Part shown: positions 7,738 through 15,688 of the stretch, piece by piece | Numbering within the stretch: the first letter of the stretch is position 1 | Layout of the letters: each line of letters begins with the position of its first letter | NCBI RefSeq assembly: GCF_010894405.1 | Contig: NZ_JAAIYA010000006.1 | Span: 1 to 64,000 of the forward strand | From: Pyxidicoccus caerfyrddinensis | Lineage (GTDB): Bacteria > Myxococcota > Myxococcia > Myxococcales > Myxococcaceae | Direction: 5' to 3' | DNA: 64,000 bases | Translations under genes and position numbers: made by a program | The notes under the pieces: model-generated | Told to the model about the DNA's origin: nothing | Seen by the model: only the letters and a program-made list of their open reading frames with translations | Database searches by the model: none

Positions 7738-10118
7738 CGCAGGTACTCCGGTGAGGTGGCGACGGCCTTGAGCACGGCCTTCAGGTTGCCGTGGCTCTCC
7801 TGGGTGACATCCCAGAGACGCTTGTAGACGACGCGCTCGTCCTGCGTGTGGCGCATCTCCCGGCCGAAGAAGAGGGCGAACTGCGCATTGAGGGTGCGGC
7901 GCACGAAGGCCTCCTTCTTCACCGCCTGCGTGGCGAAGGCCTCCATGCCCTGGCCCTTGTACGAGTAGACGCCCACCAGCCCGCGGTCGCTGTCGTCCAG
8001 CGGCTTCCCCTCGATGTCCGTCGTGCGGTAGTTGCCCTCGTCGTCCCACTTGAGGCGCTGGTGCGCCAGCGGCGTGAGCGTCTGGTGGCAGGCGAAGCAG
8101 ATGCTGTTGGGGTCCACCGTGGACGCGGCGGTGGCGGCGCCGCGCATGTCGAAGACTTCCGAGGGCACCTCGTACAGGGCGCCCATGAAGTCCGTCATCA
8201 CCCGCGCCGCGTAGTTGTAGTGCGGCAGGCCGGGCTTGTTCTTGATGAAGCCCTTCATGGTGAGCAGGCCCGTCTTCCCGTGCTCCGGCGTGCGCGCCAC
8301 CTGCTTGAAGCCGTCATCCACCGAGTAGTCGCCGGTGAGCAGTTCCTGGAAGGGCTTCTCCTCCAGCACGAGGTGCGTCCACATGCGCGCGGGCTCGTCC
8401 GTGTCGGGCGTGCCCTCGCTCTCCGTGCGCACCCGCATCCGCTGGAAGTAGTACGTCTTGAAGTCGGGCGACTCGAGGTAGTCGTCGACCATGCCCTCCC
8501 ACGTCTTCGTGCCGCTCTCCAGCGCGGTGAACTCGGCGGCGGTGGGCGGGCGGCCCATCAAGTCCTGCGCCAGCTTCACCAGGAGCAGCCTGTCGCGCTC
8601 CTTGCCGCTCAGCACCTCGTAGGAGGGCGGCAGGGTGAAGAGGAAGTCGGGGGCGCGCATCAGCCCCTCGCACAGGCCGCTCCACGCCTTGGGGAGGTTG
8701 GGCTCGAAGTCGTTGAGGTCCCTCACCAGCGCGTAGCCGTTGGTGCGCTCCGTGGCGGTGGCGGCGCGGTACAGCATGCGCCGGTAGAGGGTGTCCACCT
8801 TCGCCTTCGCCGCGTCCGCGCGCTGCGTGCCGGTGGCGGCCTCCGTGGGGCCGTACACCTGGAGCGCGTCCACGTGCAGGTTGCGGTCGCAGACGCCCGT
8901 CTCGCCGTAGTCGTTGGTGAAGTGCACCGACAGCACGTGGCCGCCGGCCGCCACCGCCTGCGCGTGGACGAAGTCCGCGTAGGCCGTGTTGTTGGGCACG
9001 TCCCACTCCTTCACGATGACGCCGTCCACCTTGAGCTGCAGGTGCGGCAGGTCCGGGCCGCACAAGTCGCCCTTCGCCTTCACCGTGAAGCGGTACGTGT
9101 TGCTGGTGGGGAAGGGGTAGGGCTGGGCCGTGGCCAGGCTGCCCGTGGTGTAGAGGTTCCACCCGGTGGTGCCCGACTTTCCTCCGGTGCTGGCCAGAAT
9201 CTGCGTGCCCGCGGGGATGGTGGTGGCGTCCGTGCGCACGGCGGCCTCCATCTCGTACTGCTTCGTCGAGGGAGCGGGCACGTCCACCAGCGGCTGCGCC
9301 AGGTCCAGCCCGGCGAAGGGGCCCGTCTTGTTGGTGGCCGCCATGAGGCACACGTCCCGGGACAAATCATCCAGGCCGAGGAAGAAGTCCGCGGTGGCCA
9401 CGCGCGCCTCGACGAAGTGGTCCTTGTAGTCCACGCCCCCGAAGACGCCCACGTTCTGCGCGAAGCGGTCCACGCCGCCGCGCACCCACGCGTCGTTGAA
9501 GACGGACTTCACCTTCCCCTTGAGCTGGTCGAAGCCGAGGAAGGGGTTGTCATACGTGGCGACGGACGGGCCGGTGTAGGGCTGGAGGAGGGCCGGGGGG
9601 AACTCCTCGTCCGGCTTCGCCGCGGGCTGGCGCGCCTCCACCGCCGCCAACTGGCAGGTGAGGCGGGCGACGTCGGCGATCTCCTGCTTGCTCCACGCCG
9701 GCTGGGCCTTGGGCATGCGCACCGCCTCGTCCAGGGTGGCGAGGCGCGAGAGCAGCGAGCCGGACTCCGGCTTCATGAAGCCGGCCGCGCGCGCGGCGTA
9801 GAACGTCTCCACGCCCTCGTAGCTCACCTTGAAGAGGCGGGCGGTGGTGGTGGAGTGGCAGGAGATGCAGCCGGACGTCTCGCGCACCATGGCCGGGTGC
9901 ACCGTCCGCGCGAAGTCCTCCGCGATGCCCTGCAGCGTCACGCTCTCGGGGACGACGCCCAGGTCGCAGTCCAGGGAGCCGTCCTGCTGCACGGGTGGGT
10001 CTTCATCGCCGGGCGTGTCGCCCTGCATGTCGAGGGACGCCTGGCCGTAGCAGCCAGCGGTGGACAGCGCGAGCACAGCGAGGGCACGGCACCACGGGCG
10101 CAGGGGGGATGCGCGCAT
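7734..10118 (-). CDS. Large lipoprotein with two c-type heme motifs and a carbohydrate-binding-like module
   Basis: A 794-residue envelope protein with an N-terminal signal and a likely lipidated Cys23 (TAGC, a slightly atypical lipobox). Two CxxCH heme motifs are seen: CISCH at 84-88 and CFACH at 674-678. Between them a beta-rich stretch around residues 280-410 (DVPNNTAYADFVHAQ, GGHVLSVHFTNDYGE) resembles calcium-dependent xylan-binding modules. The C-terminal half resembles the cytochrome-associated DUF1588/DUF1592-like domains of Planctomycetes-type proteins. It precedes and overlaps the DUF1501 gene. Inferred role: surface protein binding or oxidising a polymer together with its partner. 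The module assignments are by appearance only. Confidence 0.75.
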   Translation of the reverse strand: MRASPLRPWCRALAVLALSTAGCYGQASLDMQGDTPGDEDPPVQQDGSLDCDLGVVPESVTLQGIAEDFARTVHPAMVRETSGCISCHSTTTARLFKVSYEGVETFYAARAAGFMKPESGSLLSRLATLDEAVRMPKAQPAWSKQEIADVARLTCQLAAVEARQPAAKPDEEFPPALLQPYTGPSVATYDNPFLGFDQLKGKVKSVFNDAWVRGGVDRFAQNVGVFGGVDYKDHFVEARVATADFFLGLDDLSRDVCLMAATNKTGPFAGLDLAQPLVDVPAPSTKQYEMEAAVRTDATTIPAGTQILASTGGKSGTTGWNLYTTGSLATAQPYPFPTSNTYRFTVKAKGDLCGPDLPHLQLKVDGVIVKEWDVPNNTAYADFVHAQAVAAGGHVLSVHFTNDYGETGVCDRNLHVDALQVYGPTEAATGTQRADAAKAKVDTLYRRMLYRAATATERTNGYALVRDLNDFEPNLPKAWSGLCEGLMRAPDFLFTLPPSYEVLSGKERDRLLLVKLAQDLMGRPPTAAEFTALESGTKTWEGMVDDYLESPDFKTYYFQRMRVRTESEGTPDTDEPARMWTHLVLEEKPFQELLTGDYSVDDGFKQVARTPEHGKTGLLTMKGFIKNKPGLPHYNYAARVMTDFMGALYEVPSEVFDMRGAATAASTVDPNSICFACHQTLTPLAHQRLKWDDEGNYRTTDIEGKPLDDSDRGLVGVYSYKGQGMEAFATQAVKKEAFVRRTLNAQFALFFGREMRHTQDERVVYKRLWDVTQESHGNLKAVLKAVATSPEYLR

Positions 10119-10187
10119 GAGCCCTCCGGGTGGGGGGTGGGGGGTGACCCTAGGGTCTCATGATTGTCGAGTTCCGAACCAGTAGGG

Positions 10188-10217
10188 TTGCGTCGGAAAA
10201 ATAAGTAATTCCCGCAA
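10188..10217. promoter_or_regulatory. AT-rich inverted repeat in divergent promoter region
   Basis: TTGCG (10188-10192) and GGAA (10195-10198) are mirrored by TTCC (10209-10212) and CGCAA (10213-10217) around an AT-rich centre. This is one of very few AT-rich islands in the window. It sits 70 bp upstream of the cytochrome-like lipoprotein start and about 120 bp upstream of the PRC-barrel-like gene. A second palindrome, GACCCTAGGGTC, is at 10146-10157. Confidence 0.4.
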
Positions 10218-10333
10218 AATCTCTGGAACTTTTCAGTTGAAAGCATGGCGGGCAGGTGGGGAGACAGGCGCTGGCCGAGTGCTCGCGGCCGGGCGGGTGG
10301 GGCCCCAGCTTGAGAGGGCAGGAGGTGACAGCC

Positions 10334-10654
10334 ATGGCGTGGCCAGACTCGGCGTCGCCGTACGAGCGGCGCTCCATCATCCAGGGCATGCGGGTGCGCG
10401 ACGAGGACGGGAAGAAGCTGGGACACGTGGCCGTCATCGGTCAGGAGCACCTGTACGTGCGGCGCTGGCCCTTCAGCCCGCACTGGACGGAGCTGCCGCT
10501 GTCCCGGGTGCGGCACGTGGCGCGGGGCGAGGTGTTGCTGGAGGGGCGGAGCGCGGGCCGGCGGGTGGCGGCGGACAAGGGGCTGCACGGGGAGATTCCC
10601 ACGCTGACGCACCCGCTGACGGAGCCGGCGGGGTGGGGCGAAGCGCGTCCGTGA
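10334..10654 (+). CDS. Small PRC-barrel-like protein
   Basis: A 106-residue soluble protein started at ATG 10334, eight bases after AGGAGG (10320-10325). Residues about 18-70 (GMRVRDEDGKKLGHVAVIG, then a YVRRW strand and a V-x-L-EG ending) follow the pattern of a PRC-barrel/DUF2171 domain, a small beta barrel often found in RNA-processing or photosynthetic proteins and in stand-alone stress proteins. There are no catalytic residues to point at. It is followed 78 bp later by dapD. Function unknown. Confidence 0.6.
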   Translation: MAWPDSASPYERRSIIQGMRVRDEDGKKLGHVAVIGQEHLYVRRWPFSPHWTELPLSRVRHVARGEVLLEGRSAGRRVAADKGLHGEIPTLTHPLTEPAGWGEARP

Positions 10655-10732
10655 GGCTGCATGGGGCAGTGCATACGCGGGCCCTCACGCGGGTGCGGCA
10701 CGGCGCGCCAAAGTGTGATTCAAGGAGCCGCC

Positions 10733-11569
10733 ATGTCTTCCTCCCTGTCACCCATTGACGAGCTGTCGCAGAGGGTGTCCGCCGCGTTCGCGGATCGGAC
10801 GAAGCTGAAGGATTCGACCCACGTGGCCGCCGTGCGCGAGACGCTGGCGCGGCTGGACTCGGGCGAGCTCCGCGTGGCGGAGAAGGGCCCGGACGGGTGG
10901 AAGGTGAACGCCTGGGTGAAGGAGGCCATCCTCCTGTTCTTCGCGGTGTCGGAGATGCAGGTGATGGAGGTGGGCCCCTTCGAGTTCTACGACAAGGTGC
11001 CGCTGAAGAAGGGCCTGGAGGCGGCGGGCGTGCGCGTGGTGCCCCCGGGCACGGTGCGCTACGGCGCCTTCGTGGAGCGGGGCGCGGTGGTGATGCCCGG
11101 CTACGTCAACATCGGCGCGCGAGTGGGCGCGGGCACCATGGTGGACACCTGGGCCACCGTCGGCAGCTGCGCGCAGGTGGGCAAGCACGTGCACCTGTCC
11201 GGCGGCGTGGGGCTGGGCGGCGTGCTCGAGCCGCCCACCGCGTCTCCGGTCATCATCGAGGACGGCGCCTTCCTGGGCAGCCGCAGCATCGTGGTGGAGG
11301 GCGTGGTGGTGGAGGAGGAGGCGGTGCTGGGCGCCAACGTGGTGCTCACCGCGTCCACGCAAATCATCGACGTCACGGGCCCGGAGGAGAAGGTCTACAA
11401 GGGGAGGGTGCCCGCACGCAGCGTGGTGATTCCGGGCATGCGGGAGAAGCAGTTCCCCGCCGGGAAATACATGGTGCCGTGCGCGCTCATCATCGGACAG
11501 CGCAAGCAGTCCACCGACCAGAAGACCAGCCTCAACGCCGCCCTGCGCGACTTCGCCGTGTCCGTGTAG
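10733..11569 (+). CDS. dapD: 2,3,4,5-tetrahydropyridine-2,6-dicarboxylate N-succinyltransferase
   Basis: DapD transfers succinyl from succinyl-CoA to tetrahydrodipicolinate in the succinylase branch of diaminopimelate and lysine synthesis. This 278-residue protein has the usual length and the left-handed beta-helix hexapeptide pattern: GAFVERGAVVMPGYVNIGARVGAG at about 105-128 in short repeats, then HLSGGVGLGGVLEPP and the EDGAFLGSRS substrate segment. The start at ATG 10733 follows AAGGAG (10722-10727). dapE lies 3 kb downstream, so two steps of the same pathway are near each other but not in one operon. Confidence 0.95.
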   Translation: MSSSLSPIDELSQRVSAAFADRTKLKDSTHVAAVRETLARLDSGELRVAEKGPDGWKVNAWVKEAILLFFAVSEMQVMEVGPFEFYDKVPLKKGLEAAGVRVVPPGTVRYGAFVERGAVVMPGYVNIGARVGAGTMVDTWATVGSCAQVGKHVHLSGGVGLGGVLEPPTASPVIIEDGAFLGSRSIVVEGVVVEEEAVLGANVVLTASTQIIDVTGPEEKVYKGRVPARSVVIPGMREKQFPAGKYMVPCALIIGQRKQSTDQKTSLNAALRDFAVSV

Positions 11570-11633
11570 CCGAGCGTGAAATCCAACCGGGACCGCATTC
11601 CGTAGATAGGGTGGAGTGGGGTGGAATGTGACG

Positions 11634-12269
11634 ATGAAGCACGTGGACGACATCCTGCCTGAGTGGGCGCTGGGCACCCTGGATGCTGGGGCCCGGGAGG
11701 CCGCCGAGCGGCACCTGGCCGAGTGTGCCCGGTGCCGTGCCGAGGCGGCCCGGCTGCTGCCCGTGCGTGAGGGCCTCACCGCCCTGGTCGTCCCCGTGGA
11801 GCCTCCGCCCGAGGTGCTGGCGCGGGTGATGGCGCAGATGGAAGGCCCGGGGCGGCTGGCCCGCTTCGCGGACCGCGTGGCCGCGTTCTTCGACCTGACG
11901 CGCGAGAAGGCGCTCGCGGTGCTGGAGTCCGTGAGCGACCCGTCCGCGTGGATGCCGGGGCCGGTGGACGGCTCGGAGCTGATACCGGTGGAGGTGGGGC
12001 CCGCGCGCGAGGGGATGCTGGCCGGCATCCTCCGGCTGAACCCGGGTGTGCGCTACCCGCGCCACACGCACCACGGCCGCGAGTGGAACCTGGTGCTGGA
12101 GGGCGGCTTCCGCGAGGACGACGGCCACGAGGTGTGGCCGGGCGAGGAGCAGGAGAAGTCGGAGAGCAGCGTGCACGGCTTCACCGCGCTGGACGGCCCG
12201 GCCTGCCTCTGCGCGTCCCTGCTGGAGGGCGTGACGAGCTTCGAAGAGGAAGTCGCTTCGCCCGCGTGA
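11634..12269 (+). CDS. ChrR-like zinc-finger/cupin protein
   Basis: A 211-residue cytoplasmic protein with the two parts of ChrR-type anti-sigma factors. The N-terminal zinc-binding helix has H27, C31 and C34 (H-x3-C-x2-C), and the C-terminal cupin has YPRHTHHGREWNLVLEG near residue 140, matching the His/Glu metal site. In Rhodobacter, ChrR holds an ECF sigma factor inactive and releases it under singlet oxygen. Here no sigma gene is adjacent: the neighbours are dapD and an ankyrin gene. It may control a distant sigma factor or act alone. ATG 11634 was chosen; GTG 11616 and 11628 are alternatives without a clear ribosome site. Confidence 0.7.
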   Translation: MKHVDDILPEWALGTLDAGAREAAERHLAECARCRAEAARLLPVREGLTALVVPVEPPPEVLARVMAQMEGPGRLARFADRVAAFFDLTREKALAVLESVSDPSAWMPGPVDGSELIPVEVGPAREGMLAGILRLNPGVRYPRHTHHGREWNLVLEGGFREDDGHEVWPGEEQEKSESSVHGFTALDGPACLCASLLEGVTSFEEEVASPA

Positions 12270-12282
12270 GCGGTGCTCCGCG

Positions 12283-13713
12283 TCAGGGCCGTTCGCGGAA
12301 GACGGGCAGGCCCTTGCGCAGGCGGTCGAAGAGCCCGAACTTGTCGAGCCGGGCCGGCTCTTCCTCCTCTTCCGCCTCGAACACCTCATCGACGAACAGC
12401 TCCTTCAGGCGCTCGGGCACCCCTTCGCCGTAGCCCTGGCTGTACGTGTCCATGTCGAAGTGATGCTCGGCCTGGACGGACGCCATGATGCCGTGGTCGT
12501 CCTCGATGACGACGCGCGCGTGGATGGTGCCAGCGGCCAGCGTGTGGTCGTTGTAATAGGCGTAGACGACGTCGCGCGCGTGGAGGTCTCCCTGGATGTT
12601 GATCTCCCCGTCCGTGTAGAGCGCGTGGCAGCGCACGTCCCCGAGCACGTTGACCTTCGAGTCGTTGTCCTGGTCCTTCAGCACGCCGTGGACGGTGAGG
12701 TTGCCCGTGACGCCGAAGGTCCTGCCGATGTCGAGGTCGCCGTCCACCTCCAGGTCGCCGTGGTGGAAGAAGGGCTGGTCCAGCCTCAGCGGGCCCGCGA
12801 GGCGCAGGGGCCGCGGCGGCACTCCGACCGTATCCCGCAGCGCCGTCAGGAGGGCCAGGGCCCGCTCGGGCTCGCCGTAGCCTTGGATTCCGGAGACGAG
12901 CTCCTGCGCCGAGTCCACCTCGTGCTCGAAGGGGAACCGGTTCTTCGGCACGGCGGCGCGCAGCGCGGCGCTGTCGACGGGGAGGGGGGCGAACGGGTCC
13001 GTCTCGCTCCGGGCGTAGGGGACGCGTGGCTGGCCTCCGGCGCGCTCCAGCAGGGCGATGGTGGCCTTGAAGCCCGCGGTGCGGTTGTTGGCCTTGACCC
13101 AGGGCTGGTCTCGCTGGCGCAGCGCGAGGCCGAGCGGGGTGCGGCCGAGCTTGTCGAGCGCGTTCACCTCGGCGCCCCGCGCGAGGAGCAGCTCGGTGAT
13201 GGGCGCGTACCCATATGAGGCCGCGCTGTGCAGCGGAGTCCCTCCGCCGTTGTCGCGCGCGTCCACCGGGGCGCCCGCGTCGAGCAGTTCCTTGTAGAGC
13301 GCCGCGCCGCTGAGACGGAATGCCCCCGAGTGGGAGTCCTTCACGTCGGAGGGCACCGTCGCCCCCGCCGCGCGCAGCACTGCGATGAGCTCCAGGGCGT
13401 GCCGCTCGTAGGCGGTGTCCTCGTTGAGGGGGACGGCACGGAGGAGCGGTGTCTGGGCGTGCTCGTCGCGGGCATTGGGGTCCGCGCCCGCGGCGAGCAG
13501 CACGCGCACCACGTCGAGGCTGGGGTGCGGGTCTGACTTCGAGTAGGGCGCGAGCACGGCGGAGTGCAGCGGCGTCGAGCCATACTGGCCGCGCCCGTTC
13601 ACGTCGGCGCCCTGGGCCAGCAGCTCACGCACGGCCGCCGCGCTCAGCTCCGCCTTCCAGCGTCGCTTGTCTTCACACAGGGAGAGCAGGGCCTGGGTCG
13701 CGTTCTCGGACAT
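12283..13713 (-). CDS. Ankyrin-repeat protein with a C-terminal beta-helix-like domain
   Basis: A 476-residue cytoplasmic protein without a signal peptide. Residues about 25-225 contain four or more ankyrin repeats (GSTPLHSAV, AGADPNARDEHAQTPLLRAV, GGGTPLHSAASYGY, GRTPLGLAL). Residues about 310-410 have a different architecture, with regularly spaced D/N-G-D-L turns (LEVDGDLDIG, GNLTVHG, GDVRCHA, GEINIQGDL). These look like a short beta helix of the type seen in bactofilin-like polymer-forming proteins. An acidic segment (EAEEEEEPA) precedes the end. Function unknown; the combination suggests a protein-binding arm on a scaffold domain. It ends 14 bp from the convergent ChrR-like gene. Confidence 0.7.
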   Translation of the reverse strand: MSENATQALLSLCEDKRRWKAELSAAAVRELLAQGADVNGRGQYGSTPLHSAVLAPYSKSDPHPSLDVVRVLLAAGADPNARDEHAQTPLLRAVPLNEDTAYERHALELIAVLRAAGATVPSDVKDSHSGAFRLSGAALYKELLDAGAPVDARDNGGGTPLHSAASYGYAPITELLLARGAEVNALDKLGRTPLGLALRQRDQPWVKANNRTAGFKATIALLERAGGQPRVPYARSETDPFAPLPVDSAALRAAVPKNRFPFEHEVDSAQELVSGIQGYGEPERALALLTALRDTVGVPPRPLRLAGPLRLDQPFFHHGDLEVDGDLDIGRTFGVTGNLTVHGVLKDQDNDSKVNVLGDVRCHALYTDGEINIQGDLHARDVVYAYYNDHTLAAGTIHARVVIEDDHGIMASVQAEHHFDMDTYSQGYGEGVPERLKELFVDEVFEAEEEEEPARLDKFGLFDRLRKGLPVFRERP

Positions 13714-13748
13714 GCCACTGGATTACATTGCTGTCGCACCCCTGTCAC

Positions 13749-13794
13749 AGGGAAACAGGCGCGGTGTCACGCCGTGCGGAGCGCGTGTTTCCCT
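13749..13794. repeat. Long-spaced inverted repeat upstream of divergent genes
   Basis: AGGGAAACA (13749-13757) is repeated inverted as TGTTTCCCT (13786-13794), with GCGC/GCGC pairing inside the 28-nt spacer. It lies 36 bp upstream of the ankyrin gene start. A second feature, two direct copies of GCCGGCGCACGCG at 13842-13854 and 13858-13870, lies closer to the secreted-protein gene. Either may be regulatory. Confidence 0.35.
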
Positions 13795-13904
13795 CTGTCG
13801 TGACGGCTTCGGGCTTGTGCACGGGGGTTGCACATGGGGTGGCCGGCGCACGCGAGTGCCGGCGCACGCGCTCCTTTCCCACCGGCAGACCCAAGAAGAC
13901 TTCC

Positions 13905-14477
13905 ATGCGTCTTTCTTCCCTCATCGCCGCCTGCGGCTTCGGCCTGCTCTCCCTCGTTGCCACGGAGGCCCGCGCGGAGGACTGCGCCACCATGCTCCAG
14001 CCGCACCTCGAGTGGGTGCGCACCGGCGACGTCAACAGCCGCCTCTACGACGTGAATGTGCACGCCGTGTCCATCGTCAACGTGAGCGGCGGTGGCGCCC
14101 GCGGCCTCGCGTCGTCGCTCACCGGGCAGCTCACCACCTATACCGGCTCCATCTGCCGAATCGTGGGCGGCTACTGGAGCTGCTCCCCGGCGAAGATTGG
14201 CAGCAGCTCGGCCAATTCCAGCCAGGTCTTCAGCGACCGGGGCTACTGGACGGGTGACTGGAGCGTGGGCTACCAGGACTTCTCGGCGTACGCCAAGGAC
14301 TCGTGGACCCTCTCCGTCAACTCGACGGGCGTGGTGACGATGCAGTCGAACACGTGGGGCTTCACCACCTCGGTGACGCCGACGGCCTGCGCGAATGGCG
14401 TGCTGTACGGCTTCGAGACGGGCGGCACCACGTTCTGGTCCTTCACCTTCGAGGACGTGAACAACACCATCTACTGA
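13905..14477 (+). CDS. Secreted hypothetical protein
   Basis: A 190-residue protein with a classical signal peptide (MRLSSLIAACGF, then LLSLVATEARAE with an ARA-E cleavage site). The mature part is rich in Ser, Thr, Gly and aromatic residues, has four cysteines and looks all-beta. No family is recognised. Upstream is a long inverted repeat and downstream a strong hairpin at 14491-14517, so it is probably a single-gene transcript. The start at 13905 is the only one that gives a proper signal peptide. Confidence 0.7.
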   Translation: MRLSSLIAACGFGLLSLVATEARAEDCATMLQPHLEWVRTGDVNSRLYDVNVHAVSIVNVSGGGARGLASSLTGQLTTYTGSICRIVGGYWSCSPAKIGSSSANSSQVFSDRGYWTGDWSVGYQDFSAYAKDSWTLSVNSTGVVTMQSNTWGFTTSVTPTACANGVLYGFETGGTTFWSFTFEDVNNTIY

Positions 14478-14490
14478 GTCACGCCGCGCG

Positions 14491-14517
14491 CACGCGGGGG
14501 CCGGGTGTCCCCGCGTG
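14491..14517 (+). terminator. Perfect 9-bp hairpin after the secreted-protein gene
   Basis: CACGCGGGG and CCCCGCGTG form a perfect stem with a 9-nt loop, starting 14 bp after the stop codon of the preceding gene and before dapE. There is no U-tract. Confidence 0.65.
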
Positions 14518-14597
14518 TCGCGCTCCGCTCACTCCGGCGCCGGGGGACGCGAGGCCAACTGCACTCCCGGGCGCCACGGCGGTATGGTGCCCGCCGC

Positions 14598-15686
14598 ATG
14601 TCTTCCACCGAACTGGCCACCCGGCTCGCTCGCACCACGCTCGAGCTGTGCCGCATCCCCAGCCCCATCACCCATGAGGGCCCCATCGCCGACCACGTCG
14701 AGCGCTGGGCCCTCCAGCACTTCAAGCGCGACGAGGTGTTCCGCGTCGGGCACACGCTGCTCCTTGGACACCTGGAGGACTCGCGCCCCACGGTGGCGCT
14801 CATCGGCCACCTGGACACCGTGCCCGCGCACCCGAGCGACCAGGGCCGCGAGCCGCGCATCGAGGGTGAGCGCATCTTCGGGCTCGGCGCCTCCGACATG
14901 AAGGGCGGCCTCGCGGTGATGATGGCGCTGGCCGAGGACCTCCGCCGCGACACGCTCCCCGTCAACCTCGCCTTCCTCTTCTACGAGCGCGAGGAGGGCG
15001 CCTACGCGGAGAGCGGCCTCATTCCGCTGTTCGCCCAGCGCCCGGACCTCGCGCGGGTGAAGTTCGGCATCGCCATGGAGCCCACGGACAGCGTGGTGCA
15101 GGTGGGCTGCGTCGGCTCCATGCAGGTGACGGTGCGCTTCACCGGGCGCAGCGCGCACTCGGCGCGGCCGTGGCAGGGGGAGAACGCCATCCACAAGGCG
15201 GGGCCGTTCCTCACGGAGTTGCTCGGCCGCCAGCGGGTGGAGGTGAATGTCGCCGGCTTCCCCTTCTACGAGGTCATCAACGCCACGCTGGCCAAGGGCG
15301 GCCGCGCGCGCAACGTCATCCCCGAGGCGTTCGAGCTGAACCTCAACTACCGCTTCGCGCCGGGCAAGAGCATCGAGCAGGCGAAGGCGGACGTGCAGGC
15401 GCTCGTCGCCGGCCGCGCGGAGGTGGAGTTCACCGACGCCTCGCCCAGCGGCCCCGTGGCGGCCGACAACCCGTTGTTCAAGAAGCTGCTGGCGCTCACG
15501 GCCCTGCCCGCCGCGTCCAAGCAGGCGTGGACGGACGTGGCCCGCTTCGGCGAGTGGGGCGTGGACGCGGTGAACTACGGGCCCGGTGAGACGGCCCAGG
15601 CCCACCAGGCCAACGAGAGCGCGCCCATTCCTCCGCTGGCCGTGGCGTACGAGAAGCTCGCCGCGTTCCTCAAGGGCGCGGGCTGA
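14598..15686 (+). CDS. dapE: Succinyl-diaminopimelate desuccinylase (M20 family)
   Basis: A 362-residue di-zinc M20 amidohydrolase that removes succinate from N-succinyl-LL-diaminopimelate, following DapD in lysine and peptidoglycan precursor synthesis. Visible family motifs are IGHLDTVPAH (zinc-ligand His and catalytic Asp), GLGASDMKGG (bridging Asp), FYEREEGAYAESG (catalytic and ligand Glu), GRSAHSARPWQG in the dimer domain and NYGPGETAQAHQANE with the final His ligand. The substrate is inferred from the close match to actinobacterial-type DapE and from dapD nearby; a general M20 peptidase is possible. A sensor kinase gene begins 3 bases after its stop, so the three genes to 17589 probably share a transcript. 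Confidence 0.85.
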   Translation: MSSTELATRLARTTLELCRIPSPITHEGPIADHVERWALQHFKRDEVFRVGHTLLLGHLEDSRPTVALIGHLDTVPAHPSDQGREPRIEGERIFGLGASDMKGGLAVMMALAEDLRRDTLPVNLAFLFYEREEGAYAESGLIPLFAQRPDLARVKFGIAMEPTDSVVQVGCVGSMQVTVRFTGRSAHSARPWQGENAIHKAGPFLTELLGRQRVEVNVAGFPFYEVINATLAKGGRARNVIPEAFELNLNYRFAPGKSIEQAKADVQALVAGRAEVEFTDASPSGPVAADNPLFKKLLALTALPAASKQAWTDVARFGEWGVDAVNYGPGETAQAHQANESAPIPPLAVAYEKLAAFLKGAG

Positions 15687-15688
15687 GC

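Noticed and set aside
7791..10163. Very long plus-strand open frame opposite the heme lipoprotein gene
   Set aside because: It mirrors the high-GC third positions of the minus-strand gene; its product is Arg/Val/His/Leu-rich with no domain, whereas the minus frame has a signal peptide and CxxCH motifs.
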